A stretch of DNA of 6,025 nt from Ileibacterium sp. Its GTDB lineage: Bacteria; Bacillota_I; Bacilli_A; Erysipelotrichales; Erysipelotrichaceae. Each line of letters begins with the position of its first letter. Position 1 is the first letter of the stretch. Made by a program: the position numbers and the translations under genes. Of the stretch, positions 1 to 5,804 are shown one piece after another. A model generated the notes under the pieces. The model saw nothing but the letters and a program-made list of their open reading frames with translations, was not told the origin of the DNA and ran no database searches. Location of the stretch: assembly GCA_021443945.1 (NCBI GenBank), contig JABUSF010000002.1:149687-155711 (forward strand), read 5' to 3'.

Positions 1-762
1 GCCGGCGGTATTGCCGAAATGGCTGAATTGGAACCTCAGGTTCGCGAAATTACAGACCATTTGGATTCCGTTGGAAATACGACGGCTGCAATTGGTAAAG
101 GATTCTGCATTGGATCCGCTGCCTTTACAGCTTTGGCAATGATCGTAGCCTTTGCAGAAGCTGCTGGTCTGGATGCGATCTCTCTGCTGCAGCCGGGTGT
201 TCTGGTGGCTCTGCTGATTGGTGCGATGCTTCCTTATTACTTCACCGCGCTGACCATTCGCTCTGTTGGACGTGCTGCCAATAAGATGATTGAACATGTC
301 CGCGAACAGTTCAAAAACGATCCGGGAATTCTGGCCGGAACTTCCAAGCCAAACTACACCGAATGTGTAGACATTTCCACAAGGGCTGCTCTGAAGGAAA
401 TGATCGCTCCTGGCTGCATCGCCATTGCAAGCCCGATTGTTACAGGTCTGCTGCTTGGAACAGAAGGCCTTGGCGGTATGCTGCTTGGCGGTCTGGTTTC
501 CTCCATCATGCTGGCTGTTTTCATGGCCAATGCCGGTGGAGCCTGGGATAATGCCAAGAAATACATTGAATCCGGTGAACACGGCGGAAAAGGATCCGAT
601 GCCCACAAAGCTGCTGTGACTGGGGACACGGTTGGTGACCCATTCAAGGACACAGCCGGTCCTGCCATGGATATTCTGATCAAACTGATGTCTGTTATCT
701 CTTTGATTCTGGCACCTGTTCTCGCTCAGATGACTCCGCTGTTAAGCTTCCTGTTCAAATAG
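1..762 (+). CDS. hppA: Membrane-bound K+-dependent ion-translocating pyrophosphatase, C-terminal part (5'-truncated by window)
   Basis: The frame is open from base 1 to a TAG at 760-762. This gives 253 residues, about the last third of a family usually near 670-700 residues; the start lies outside the window. The family is an integral membrane pump that hydrolyses cytoplasmic PPi and moves H+ and/or Na+ across the membrane. Visible signatures are GNTTAAIGKG (residues 25-34), NAGGAWDNAKKYIE (177-190) and GDTVGDPFKDTAGPA (208-222), which contain the Asp/Lys residues that bind PPi and Mg2+. Several hydrophobic helices lie between them, and the protein ends in a hydrophobic helix, as is usual. 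In the GNTT motif the residues at the known potassium switch are Ala (29) and Gly (32), not the Lys and Thr of K+-independent enzymes, so K+ dependence is expected. Pumped-ion specificity depends on residues in the missing N-terminal part and cannot be read here. Family assignment is secure. Confidence 0.97.
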   Translation, partial: AGGIAEMAELEPQVREITDHLDSVGNTTAAIGKGFCIGSAAFTALAMIVAFAEAAGLDAISLLQPGVLVALLIGAMLPYYFTALTIRSVGRAANKMIEHVREQFKNDPGILAGTSKPNYTECVDISTRAALKEMIAPGCIAIASPIVTGLLLGTEGLGGMLLGGLVSSIMLAVFMANAGGAWDNAKKYIESGEHGGKGSDAHKAAVTGDTVGDPFKDTAGPAMDILIKLMSVISLILAPVLAQMTPLLSFLFK

Positions 763-770
763 AACATTCA

Positions 771-796
771 GCCCTGCACTCGCTGCAGGGCTTTTT
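771..796 (+). terminator. Rho-independent terminator of the pyrophosphatase gene
   Basis: A perfect 8-bp stem, GCCCTGCA (771-778) with TGCAGGGC (784-791), encloses the 5-nt loop CTCGC and is followed by TTTTT (792-796). It begins 8 bp after the hppA stop codon. Confidence 0.93.
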
Positions 797-800
797 AAAT

Positions 801-824
801 AAAAAAACGCCCGTTCAGGCGTTT
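801..824 (-). terminator. Rho-independent terminator of the mnmE-DUF1622 transcript
   Basis: Read on the minus strand, AAACGCC (824-818) pairs with GGCGTTT (811-805) around a 6-nt loop, and a T run continues to 801. It starts 5 bp after the stop codon of the minus-strand DUF1622-like gene. It is separate from the plus-strand terminator 4 bp away, so the two converging transcripts each have their own stop. Confidence 0.9.
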
Positions 825-829
825 GCGGC

Positions 830-1297
830 TTATTTGCCGGAAGAGTGTTCTTTTGCAAATGGGGCTTTAATTTTAGCGGCCATTGCTTTTCCTTTAGACA
901 GTTCTGAAAGGGGGGAGGATGAATCCTCGGTTGTTCCTTTCAGCTCCCAGTCAATCAGAAGAACCATGAAGGCTTTAATGACAATTAGAAGAAGGACTTC
1001 CCAAATGTCGTCGATGTTTCTGGCTGTAACGGTTCTTAGGATTTCAGATCCCAGCTTGAAGGAAAGACCCAGAGATTGGCCATGCAGCAGATAGACTCTG
1101 GCAATGGGATCTTTGCGGATCAGTTTGTAAAAAGCCACAATGGTGGTAAAGACGATAATTAACACAGACAGAAATTCCAAAGAATACATGGAAATTCTTG
1201 CGACGTTGGTTACGAACTCATGAAGATGCTCAGCGATAAAATCCAGAACAGAGGAAGCGGATTCATCTAATAAAAGGGTAGGGGTAATGAACTGCAA
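830..1297 (-). CDS. DUF1622-like small membrane protein, TTG start
   Basis: 155 residues, function unknown. There are hydrophobic segments at about residues 37-60 and 98-117. Between them lies a less hydrophobic stretch, LGLSFKLGSEILRTV (76-90), that resembles the conserved GLEFLLAADI-(I/L)-TV core of DUF1622 membrane proteins; WEVLLLIVIKAFMVLLIDWELKG (99-121, broken only by polar residues) matches the family's final helix ending near E-x-E. The C-terminal tail (about 121-155) is hydrophilic and rich in Ser, Lys and Ala, so probably cytoplasmic. The start is TTG at 1297-1295: AAGGAG (minus strand, 1311-1306) sits 8 nt upstream, and no in-frame ATG occurs before Met37, which would cut into the first helix. 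The AAGGAG overlaps the mnmE stop codon, so co-transcription with mnmE and translational coupling are likely. The DUF1622 match is from memory of the family pattern. No enzymatic motif is seen. Confidence 0.85.
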   Translation of the reverse strand: MQFITPTLLLDESASSVLDFIAEHLHEFVTNVARISMYSLEFLSVLIIVFTTIVAFYKLIRKDPIARVYLLHGQSLGLSFKLGSEILRTVTARNIDDIWEVLLLIVIKAFMVLLIDWELKGTTEDSSSPLSELSKGKAMAAKIKAPFAKEHSSGK

Positions 1298-1309
1298 AAT
1301 ACGAACTCC

Positions 1310-2641
1310 TTATTTGCCAAGGCAGAAATTGGAAAACAGGGTATCCAGAAGATCGTCTCTGTGAACTTCTCCCAGGATTTCCTTGAGGTGGTTATGGGCT
1401 TCCAGAAGATCGATTTCAATCAGATCGGGTTCCGTGCCTTCTTCCATCGCCTTGATCGCTCTCAACATATCACTGCGTGCATTTTTCAGTAAACCTATTT
1501 GCCTTTCGTTGGACAGAACACCGGCATTGTGCATCAGGGGCTGGTCAAAGCGTTCCAAAAGGGCGTTGGCCAAAGGCTGGATCTGCCCGGTTGAGGCGGT
1601 AATTTCAACCCCGGGAAGATTATGGTCAACGGTTTCCAAATCGTTTTTGTTCCAGATGATGATTCTTTCCTTATTTTCAGACAGATCCAGCAGCTGCAGA
1701 TCCTGGTCATCCAACGGTTTGGAGGCGTCCAGCACCAGCAAAACCAGTTCAGCTTTTTCCAGCATCTGCCGGGACTTTTCAATGCCAATTTGTTCAATGA
1801 CATCGGCACTTTCCCGGATTCCCGCTGTATCAATCAGGTTCAGCTGAACCTGACCAATATGAATCTGGCCTTCCACAATATCTCTGGTGGTACCGGCAAT
1901 ATCAGTCACAATGGCTTTGTCTTCTTCGAGAAGAGCATTGAGCAGGGAGCTTTTTCCTACATTTGGTTTTCCGATGATGACCGTATCGATGCCTTTTTTA
2001 AACAGCTGGCTCCGGCTGGAGCGTTCAAGGATATCGTCCAGATCGGCCAGAAGCTTTTTGGCAGCAGGCAGAAGATTGTCTGCGGTCATTTCTTCCACGT
2101 CATCGTATTCCGGGTAATCGATGTTGACTTCAATGGCGGCAATGAGATCCATGAGGGAATCGATCAAAGGCTGCAGCAGTTTTCGAATGCTTCCCTTGAT
2201 CTGCCGCACGGCCATGCCGGCTGCCTGGTCGTTGGACGCTTCCACCATATCCTGTACGGCCTCTGCCTGAGAAAGGTCAATGCGTCCGTTCAAAAAGGCT
2301 CGTTCTGTGAATTCGCCGGCTCTTGCCAAGCGTGCTCCGTTTTCGAGAAGCATTCTCAAAATCTTGCGGGTGACGAACTGACCGCCGTGGCAGTTGATCT
2401 CCACCACATCTTCTCGTGTATAGGTTTTGGGCGCTCTGAAAAGAGAGACCAGAACTTCGTCAACAGGTGCGCCGTCCTGCTGTATAAATCCGTACGTGAT
2501 AGAATGGCTTTGTTTATGAGTCAGATCTTTGCTGAAAATGGAATTTACGATTTCGACCGCCTGCTCACCGGAAACCCGGATGATGGAGATGGCTCCGTCT
2601 GCCAGGGGAGTGGCAATGGCGGCAATAGTATCATCAAACAT
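1310..2641 (-). CDS. mnmE: tRNA-U34 modification GTPase MnmE (TrmE)
   Basis: 443 residues, close to the usual 450-460 and apparently complete. With MnmG, MnmE installs the (carboxymethyl)aminomethyl group at C5 of wobble U34 in tRNAs reading NNA/NNG codons, using a methylene-tetrahydrofolate carbon. The N-terminal folate-binding/dimerisation domain (about 1-118) opens with DTIAAIATP. A helical domain follows, with the G domain inserted at about 215-370. The G domain shows G1 GKPNVGKS (224-231; Asn227 matches the K+-coordinating Asn), G2 GTTRD (250-254), G3 DTAG (271-274) and G4 NKND (331-334). The protein ends in FCLGK (439-443), the family's C-(I/L)-G-K tail with its essential Cys at 440. 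The start ATG at 2641-2639 has AAGGAG (2653-2648, minus strand) 6 nt upstream. The partner gene mnmG is not in the window. The DUF1622-like gene follows directly, and tsaC is divergent. Confidence 0.98.
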   Translation of the reverse strand: MFDDTIAAIATPLADGAISIIRVSGEQAVEIVNSIFSKDLTHKQSHSITYGFIQQDGAPVDEVLVSLFRAPKTYTREDVVEINCHGGQFVTRKILRMLLENGARLARAGEFTERAFLNGRIDLSQAEAVQDMVEASNDQAAGMAVRQIKGSIRKLLQPLIDSLMDLIAAIEVNIDYPEYDDVEEMTADNLLPAAKKLLADLDDILERSSRSQLFKKGIDTVIIGKPNVGKSSLLNALLEEDKAIVTDIAGTTRDIVEGQIHIGQVQLNLIDTAGIRESADVIEQIGIEKSRQMLEKAELVLLVLDASKPLDDQDLQLLDLSENKERIIIWNKNDLETVDHNLPGVEITASTGQIQPLANALLERFDQPLMHNAGVLSNERQIGLLKNARSDMLRAIKAMEEGTEPDLIEIDLLEAHNHLKEILGEVHRDDLLDTLFSNFCLGK

Positions 2642-2668
2642 AAATGGCTCCTTCTATAAGTCTTCCAT

Positions 2669-2674
2669 ATTATA
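2669..2674 (-). promoter_or_regulatory. Candidate -10 box of the mnmE promoter
   Basis: A perfect TATAAT is read on the minus strand at 2674-2669. A transcript starting about 7 nt downstream would leave roughly 20 nt before the mnmE ATG, enough for the Shine-Dalgarno sequence at 2653-2648. No good -35 is seen 16-18 bp further up, so this rests on the -10 alone. The same A/T patch reads TATTAT (2668-2673) on the plus strand and could serve tsaC, but the -35 position there is also poor. All of the 61-bp divergent gap would be shared by both promoters. Confidence 0.4.
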
Positions 2675-2702
2675 ACTGCATTTGGCAGTAGAGAGGTTCA
2701 CG

Positions 2703-3308
2703 ATGAAAAACTACACACAAAAGCAGCTTGACCAGGCCGCCCAGGCTTTAAACAATCATGAAATTCTTTTGATTCCTACCGATACGGTCTATGGGGTCGG
2801 CGTTTTGTTTGGCAGCCTTCAGGATCTGGACCGGCTGAAAAACATTAAGCACCGCCCGGAGACCAAACCAATTCCATTAATGGCCTCTTCGGTTGAAATG
2901 CTTTCAACGGTTGTTGAATTCGATGAACGGGCAGCGAAAGCAGCTCAAAAGCTTCTTCCAGGGGCTCTGACCATGATTCTTCCTTTAAGAAAAGACGTCG
3001 ATTCGGCTCTGTTTAACCATCTGAGCACCGCTGCGGTTCGGATTCCGGATGAGCCGGCCGTTTTGGAGCTGATCGAAAAAACAGGATGCCCTTTATTTGT
3101 CTCCTCCGCGAATGTGTCCGGGGAACCTGCGGCTTTGAATGCGCAGGAGGCCAAAAAGGCTCTTCCTGCGGCCGATGGCATAGTGGAAGGAAGCTGTGCC
3201 AATCAGCAGGCGAGCACAATTGCAGATTTCACACAAAAAGAAATAAAAATTCTCCGTCCGGGACCAATTCAGTATGAAGAGATTCTGGATGCTGTGAAAA
3301 TGTCATAA
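2703..3308 (+). CDS. tsaC: L-threonylcarbamoyladenylate synthase, TsaC/Sua5/YrdC family
   Basis: 201 residues. The enzyme makes threonylcarbamoyl-AMP from Thr, bicarbonate and ATP, the first step of t6A37 synthesis in tRNAs reading ANN codons; transfer to tRNA is done by TsaD/B/E, not seen here. Family motifs in order: PTDTVYG (25-31), KHRPETKP (49-56, the K-x-R-x(3)-K-x pattern of the nucleotide/bicarbonate pocket), PGALT (86-90; PGPxT in most members), VRIP (112-115), SSANVSG (134-140), STI (171-173) and RPGPI (185-189). This is the short TsaC form without the extra C-terminal domain of Sua5-type proteins such as YwlC, so tsaC is the safer symbol. I chose the ATG at 2703 because GAGAGG (2691-2696) lies 6 nt upstream; a TTG at 2682 would add 7 residues without a ribosome binding site. 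No clear hairpin terminator follows the stop. Confidence 0.95.
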   Translation: MKNYTQKQLDQAAQALNNHEILLIPTDTVYGVGVLFGSLQDLDRLKNIKHRPETKPIPLMASSVEMLSTVVEFDERAAKAAQKLLPGALTMILPLRKDVDSALFNHLSTAAVRIPDEPAVLELIEKTGCPLFVSSANVSGEPAALNAQEAKKALPAADGIVEGSCANQQASTIADFTQKEIKILRPGPIQYEEILDAVKMS

Positions 3309-3363
3309 CATACTGCAAAGTCTGGTGTAATTTTTCCTGATTTGCCGATTTCTTTCATTGGAA

Positions 3364-3377
3364 TGTAAAAATTTACA
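3364..3377. repeat. Palindrome TGTAAA-AA-TTTACA, candidate operator
   Basis: Perfect 6-bp inverted half-sites (3364-3369 and 3372-3377) surround a 2-bp centre, ending 8 bp before the -35 box of the marR promoter. A further inverted pair, GTGTAA (3325-3330) with TTACAC (3373-3378), shares the right arm. Size and position suit a winged-helix dimer site, possibly the MarR protein's own operator, but AT-rich palindromes also arise by chance. There is no U-run, so it is not a terminator. Confidence 0.4.
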
Positions 3378-3385
3378 CTCTATTA

Positions 3386-3413
3386 TTGACAATGACCCCC
3401 TCACTTTTAGAAT
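3386..3413 (+). promoter_or_regulatory. Sigma-A type promoter of the marR gene
   Basis: A consensus -35 TTGACA (3386-3391), a 16-bp spacer and a -10 TAGAAT (3408-3413, 5 of 6 to consensus). Transcription would start near 3420, leaving about 15 nt of leader before the chosen ATG at 3435. The -35 is perfect, so the promoter should be fairly strong unless repressed. Confidence 0.75.
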
Positions 3414-3434
3414 GTAGGAATGGGGGATTTCCTT

Positions 3435-3857
3435 ATGAGTGAGAGAGATATAACAGAACTGTTTGATACGCTGGAAAAAATATACTTGAAGAATCTGGTT
3501 CAGGATGATTTGACCATTGCAGAGTCCATTGCTTTGCATGTTGTGTTTCAGCTGAAGAGTCCTACGATCATTGAACTGGCAAAAGCTCTGAAAATTTCTC
3601 AAAGCAATGCAACCTATCTGATTCAGAAACTGATCGGCAGAGGTTACCTGAAAAGAATCCGTTCTGAAGAGGACCGCAGAGAATATCATTTGGAAGTTAC
3701 GGAGAAATTTGACCAGACTTTGAACACCAGCCGGGCTTTGCTCAAAGAGTCTCTGAAGGAGCAGCTGAACAAGTATAAAGTGTCAGATCAGCAGGTTATT
3801 CAGGATTTTTACCGTGAAGTGATTAATAATGTAAAAACGGAATGTGACAGCATTTGA
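3435..3857 (+). CDS. MarR-family winged-helix transcriptional regulator
   Basis: 140 residues, normal for MarR regulators, which bind palindromic DNA as dimers and often repress themselves and nearby genes. The N-terminal helix (about 1-22) and C-terminal helices (about 93-136) would form the dimer interface. The winged helix-turn-helix spans about 43-90: TIIELAKALKISQSNATYLI (44-63) holds the HTH, and SEEDRREYHLEVTE (77-90) is the wing with the typical DRR. There is no ligand-specific motif, so the effector and targets cannot be named. I chose the ATG at 3435 because GGGGGA (3422-3427) lies 7 nt upstream. An in-frame ATG at 3420 would add five residues but coincides with the predicted transcription start, so it would have to be leaderless. 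The gene carries its own promoter and a palindrome upstream. No terminator separates it from the lysS T-box. Confidence 0.9.
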   Translation: MSERDITELFDTLEKIYLKNLVQDDLTIAESIALHVVFQLKSPTIIELAKALKISQSNATYLIQKLIGRGYLKRIRSEEDRREYHLEVTEKFDQTLNTSRALLKESLKEQLNKYKVSDQQVIQDFYREVINNVKTECDSI

Positions 3858-3882
3858 CAGGCCGAATGGGATACATTATCCT
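3854..3882 (+). promoter_or_regulatory. Candidate promoter of the lysS T-box transcript
   Basis: TTGACA (3854-3859, overlapping the marR stop codon), a 17-bp spacer and TATCCT (3877-3882, 4 of 6 to consensus). The predicted start near 3889 falls just before Stem I of the T-box, as expected for a leader transcript. Readthrough from the marR promoter could also feed lysS. Confidence 0.6.
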
Positions 3883-3889
3883 GTTTCCA

Positions 3890-4106
3890 TAAGCAAAGAT
3901 CAGGACGAAAAAATCTGCCAGGGCGCATAGAGAGTTTCTGGATGGTGTAAAGAAACGGTACAGCAGATGCAATAAAAACCTGGGAGCTTCCTGTATTTCC
4001 TGCATTAAAGGATGGCCTGATAACGGCGCAAAAGGGCAGAAGATTTTTCTTTTGCCGAATTAGGGTGGTACCACGAGCCTTTCGTCCCTGAAAGAGCTCT
4101 TTTTTT
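3890..4106 (+). ncRNA. T-box riboswitch, lysine type, controlling lysS
   Basis: This leader senses uncharged tRNA and controls transcription of lysS by antitermination. Stem I base: CAGG (3901-3904) pairs with CCTG (3979-3982), and ATCTGC (3913-3918) with GCAGAT (3963-3968). The specifier loop 3' strand, GCAATAAAAA (3969-3978), contains the Lys codon AAA followed by A. The conserved AGAGAG (3929-3934) is followed by a GTTTC/GAAAC stem (3934-3938, 3952-3956) with a GGATGGTG-containing loop. Stem III is GGCAGAAGA (4035-4043) with TCTTTTGCC (4048-4056). The T-box itself is AGGGTGGTACCACG (4062-4075). In the antiterminator, AGGG (4062-4065) pairs with CCCT (4086-4089) and ACG (4073-4075) with CGT (4083-4085), leaving the TGGTACC bulge. 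The T in TGGT would pair with an A at the tRNA discriminator position. The Stem II region (about 3983-4033) was not resolved. Stem I and III pairings are by eye. Confidence 0.95.
4075..4106 (+). terminator. Conditional terminator of the lysS T-box
   Basis: GAGC-CTTTC (4075-4083) pairs with GAAAG-(A)-GCTC (4090-4099, A4095 bulged) around the loop GTCCCT, followed by seven T (4100-4106). The loop's CCCT and the stem's ACG/CGT bases are the same ones needed by the antiterminator, so the two structures exclude each other. Confidence 0.92.
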
Positions 4107-4150
4107 ATGCCCTTGGAAGCTTGCTGGAATTCGTCCGGAAAGGAACACTT

Positions 4151-5659
4151 ATGTCTGAAAACAAAAAGAACAAGCAGCCTAAGCTGAGCGAGCAGGAGAA
4201 AGTCCGCCGCCAGAAAATGCAGGATCTGATTGATATGGGAGTTGATCCTTTCGGTTCTGCATTTAAAAGAACACACCGCTCTGACCAGATCATCCCTGTA
4301 TATATGGATAAAACAAAAGAAGAACTGGAAGAAAATCCAATTCCTGTTACTGTTGCCGGCCGTATTATGACCAAACGCAGAATGGGCAAAGCTGGATTTA
4401 TGCACATCCAGGATCTTGGCGGAAGAATCCAGATTTATGTCCGCAAGGATGTAGTTGGAGATGACGCCTACGAAATCTTCAAGAAAAACGACCTGGGTGA
4501 CATCGTTGGAATCTCCGGTATTCTGATGAAAACCGACCACGGAGATCTGGCCGTCCGGGCACAGGAATATACCCATCTGTCCAAGTCTTTAAGACCTCTG
4601 CCGGAAAAATTCCATGGTTTGACAGATACTGAAGAAAGATTCCGCCGCAGATACGTAGACCTGATTATGAACGATGAGGCCAGAAAAATTGCGGTGACAC
4701 GTCCAAGAATCGTCCGTGCCATTCAGGAATATCTGGATGGTCAGGGGCTGATCGAAGTGGAAACTCCAGTCCTGAACACCATTCTTGGCGGTGCAGCAGC
4801 AAGACCATTTGAAACTCACCACAATACGCTGGATATTCCTTTATACCTGCGCATTGCGACAGAACTTCCGTTAAAACGCTTAATTGTCGGCGGTCTGGAA
4901 GGTGTGTACGAAATTGGCCGTCTGTTCCGAAACGAAGGAATGGATGCCACTCATAACCCTGAATTCACCACAGTAGAAGCATATGTGGCTTACTCTGATC
5001 TGCATGGCATGATGGATCTGATCGAAGGTCTGTTCCGTTTTGTTTCCAACAAAGTCCTGGGAACGACCGTCATTGATTATCAGGGAACGGAACTGGATCT
5101 TGGAAAACCATTCCGCCGGGTAAAAATGACAGAAGCCATCCAGGAAAAAACAGGCATCAACTTCGAAGAAGAAATGACTTTCGAACAGGCCGCTGCCCTG
5201 GCTGCCGAACACGGCATTGAACTGGAGAAAAAACACAACTCCGTTGGCCATATCATTGCTTTGTTCTTCGATAAATATGTAGAAGAAACACTGAAAGAGC
5301 CAACATTCGTTTACCATTACCCAATTGAAATTTCTCCGCTGGCGAAGAAAAATGCAGAAGATCCACGGTTCACTGACCGTTATGAGCTGTTTATCATGGG
5401 TCATGAATATGCCAATGCCTTCTCTGAGCTGAACGATCCAATTGACCAGAGAGAACGTTTTGAAAAACAGCTGGAGCTGAGAGATCTTGGTGATGATGAA
5501 GCCAATGAAATGGACGTAGACTACGTAGAAGCACTTGAATATGGTATGCCTCCAACCGGTGGTGTAGGTCTGGGTATCGACCGCTTTGTAATGCTGCTGA
5601 CAAACCAGACAACCATCCGGGAAGTCCTCCTCTTTCCAACAATGAAACCTTTGGATTAG
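4151..5659 (+). CDS. lysS: Lysyl-tRNA synthetase, class II (LysRS)
   Basis: 502 residues, full length for bacterial LysRS. It activates lysine with ATP and charges tRNA-Lys in the cytoplasm, working as a homodimer. The N-terminal OB-fold anticodon-binding domain covers about 60-145 (VTVAGRIMTKRRMGKAGF, then a beta-barrel). The class II catalytic domain follows: motif 1 with ETPVLNTILGGAAARPF (204-220), motif 2 RLFRNEGMDATHNPEF (257-272, including the ATP-binding Arg) and motif 3 GGVGLGIDR (470-478). The late ELFIMGHEYANAFSELNDP (412-430) supplies lysine-pocket residues. The tail TTIREVLLFPTMKP (487-500) is typical of lysine enzymes and separates it from AsnRS and AspRS. The start ATG at 4151 has AAAGGA (4139-4144) 6 nt upstream; a TTG at 4121 in frame lacks a ribosome binding site. 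Expression should be raised by uncharged tRNA-Lys through the T-box. No mutation is seen in the class II motifs. Confidence 0.98.
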   Translation: MSENKKNKQPKLSEQEKVRRQKMQDLIDMGVDPFGSAFKRTHRSDQIIPVYMDKTKEELEENPIPVTVAGRIMTKRRMGKAGFMHIQDLGGRIQIYVRKDVVGDDAYEIFKKNDLGDIVGISGILMKTDHGDLAVRAQEYTHLSKSLRPLPEKFHGLTDTEERFRRRYVDLIMNDEARKIAVTRPRIVRAIQEYLDGQGLIEVETPVLNTILGGAAARPFETHHNTLDIPLYLRIATELPLKRLIVGGLEGVYEIGRLFRNEGMDATHNPEFTTVEAYVAYSDLHGMMDLIEGLFRFVSNKVLGTTVIDYQGTELDLGKPFRRVKMTEAIQEKTGINFEEEMTFEQAAALAAEHGIELEKKHNSVGHIIALFFDKYVEETLKEPTFVYHYPIEISPLAKKNAEDPRFTDRYELFIMGHEYANAFSELNDPIDQRERFEKQLELRDLGDDEANEMDVDYVEALEYGMPPTGGVGLGIDRFVMLLTNQTTIREVLLFPTMKPLD

Positions 5660-5679
5660 GAACAATAAATTGATTTTGC

Positions 5680-5725
5680 AAAGACAGTTTTGAGTGTGGA
5701 AAAGACACAGAAAACTGTCTTTTTT
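5680..5725 (+). terminator. Rho-independent terminator of lysS
   Basis: A 12-bp outer stem, AAAGACAGTTTT (5680-5691) with AAAACTGTCTTT (5711-5722), can be extended internally by GTGT/ACAC (5694-5697 with 5705-5708). The T run covers 5720-5725, so the last stem pairs share its T residues. It begins about 20 bp after the lysS stop. Confidence 0.9.
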
Positions 5726-5732
5726 CTTGTGT

Positions 5733-5747
5733 TTTAGCAGGGCTAAA
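5733..5747. repeat. Small inverted repeat TTTAGC-AGG-GCTAAA
   Basis: Perfect 6-bp arms (5733-5738 and 5742-5747) with a 3-nt centre lie between the lysS terminator and the DUF1653 gene. It has no T run and is separate from the lysS terminator. It could be an operator or chance. No convincing promoter for the DUF1653 gene was found in 5726-5804, so this stretch is otherwise unexplained. Confidence 0.35.
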
Positions 5748-5804
5748 TCGATTTGAAAGGCGGATCTGGATTATGATGGAGAAGAAAATAAAAAGGTGAT
5801 CAAA

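Noticed and set aside
1622..2659. Long plus-strand open frame (345 codons) opposite mnmE
   Set aside because: It lies entirely antisense to a full-length mnmE with all GTPase motifs, has no recognisable domain, and reflects codon bias of the real gene.
2682..2702. Earlier TTG start for tsaC
   Set aside because: No Shine-Dalgarno sequence precedes it; the ATG at 2703 has GAGAGG at the right distance and gives the usual family N-terminus.
3420..3434. Earlier ATG start for marR
   Set aside because: It falls at the predicted transcription start, so it would need leaderless translation; the ATG at 3435 has a purine-rich Shine-Dalgarno sequence.
3303..3689. Minus-strand open frame across the marR upstream region
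   Set aside because: It overlaps marR and its promoter, with no recognisable product.
4121..4150. Earlier TTG start for lysS
   Set aside because: No ribosome binding site precedes it, while the ATG at 4151 has AAAGGA 6 nt upstream and begins a normal LysRS N-terminus.
3809..4576. Minus-strand open frame across the T-box and lysS 5' end
   Set aside because: The region is fully explained by the plus-strand riboswitch and lysS, and the translation has no recognisable family.
4880..5665. Minus-strand open frame (261 codons) opposite the end of lysS
   Set aside because: Antisense shadow of lysS; composition rich in Phe, Cys and His with no family resemblance.
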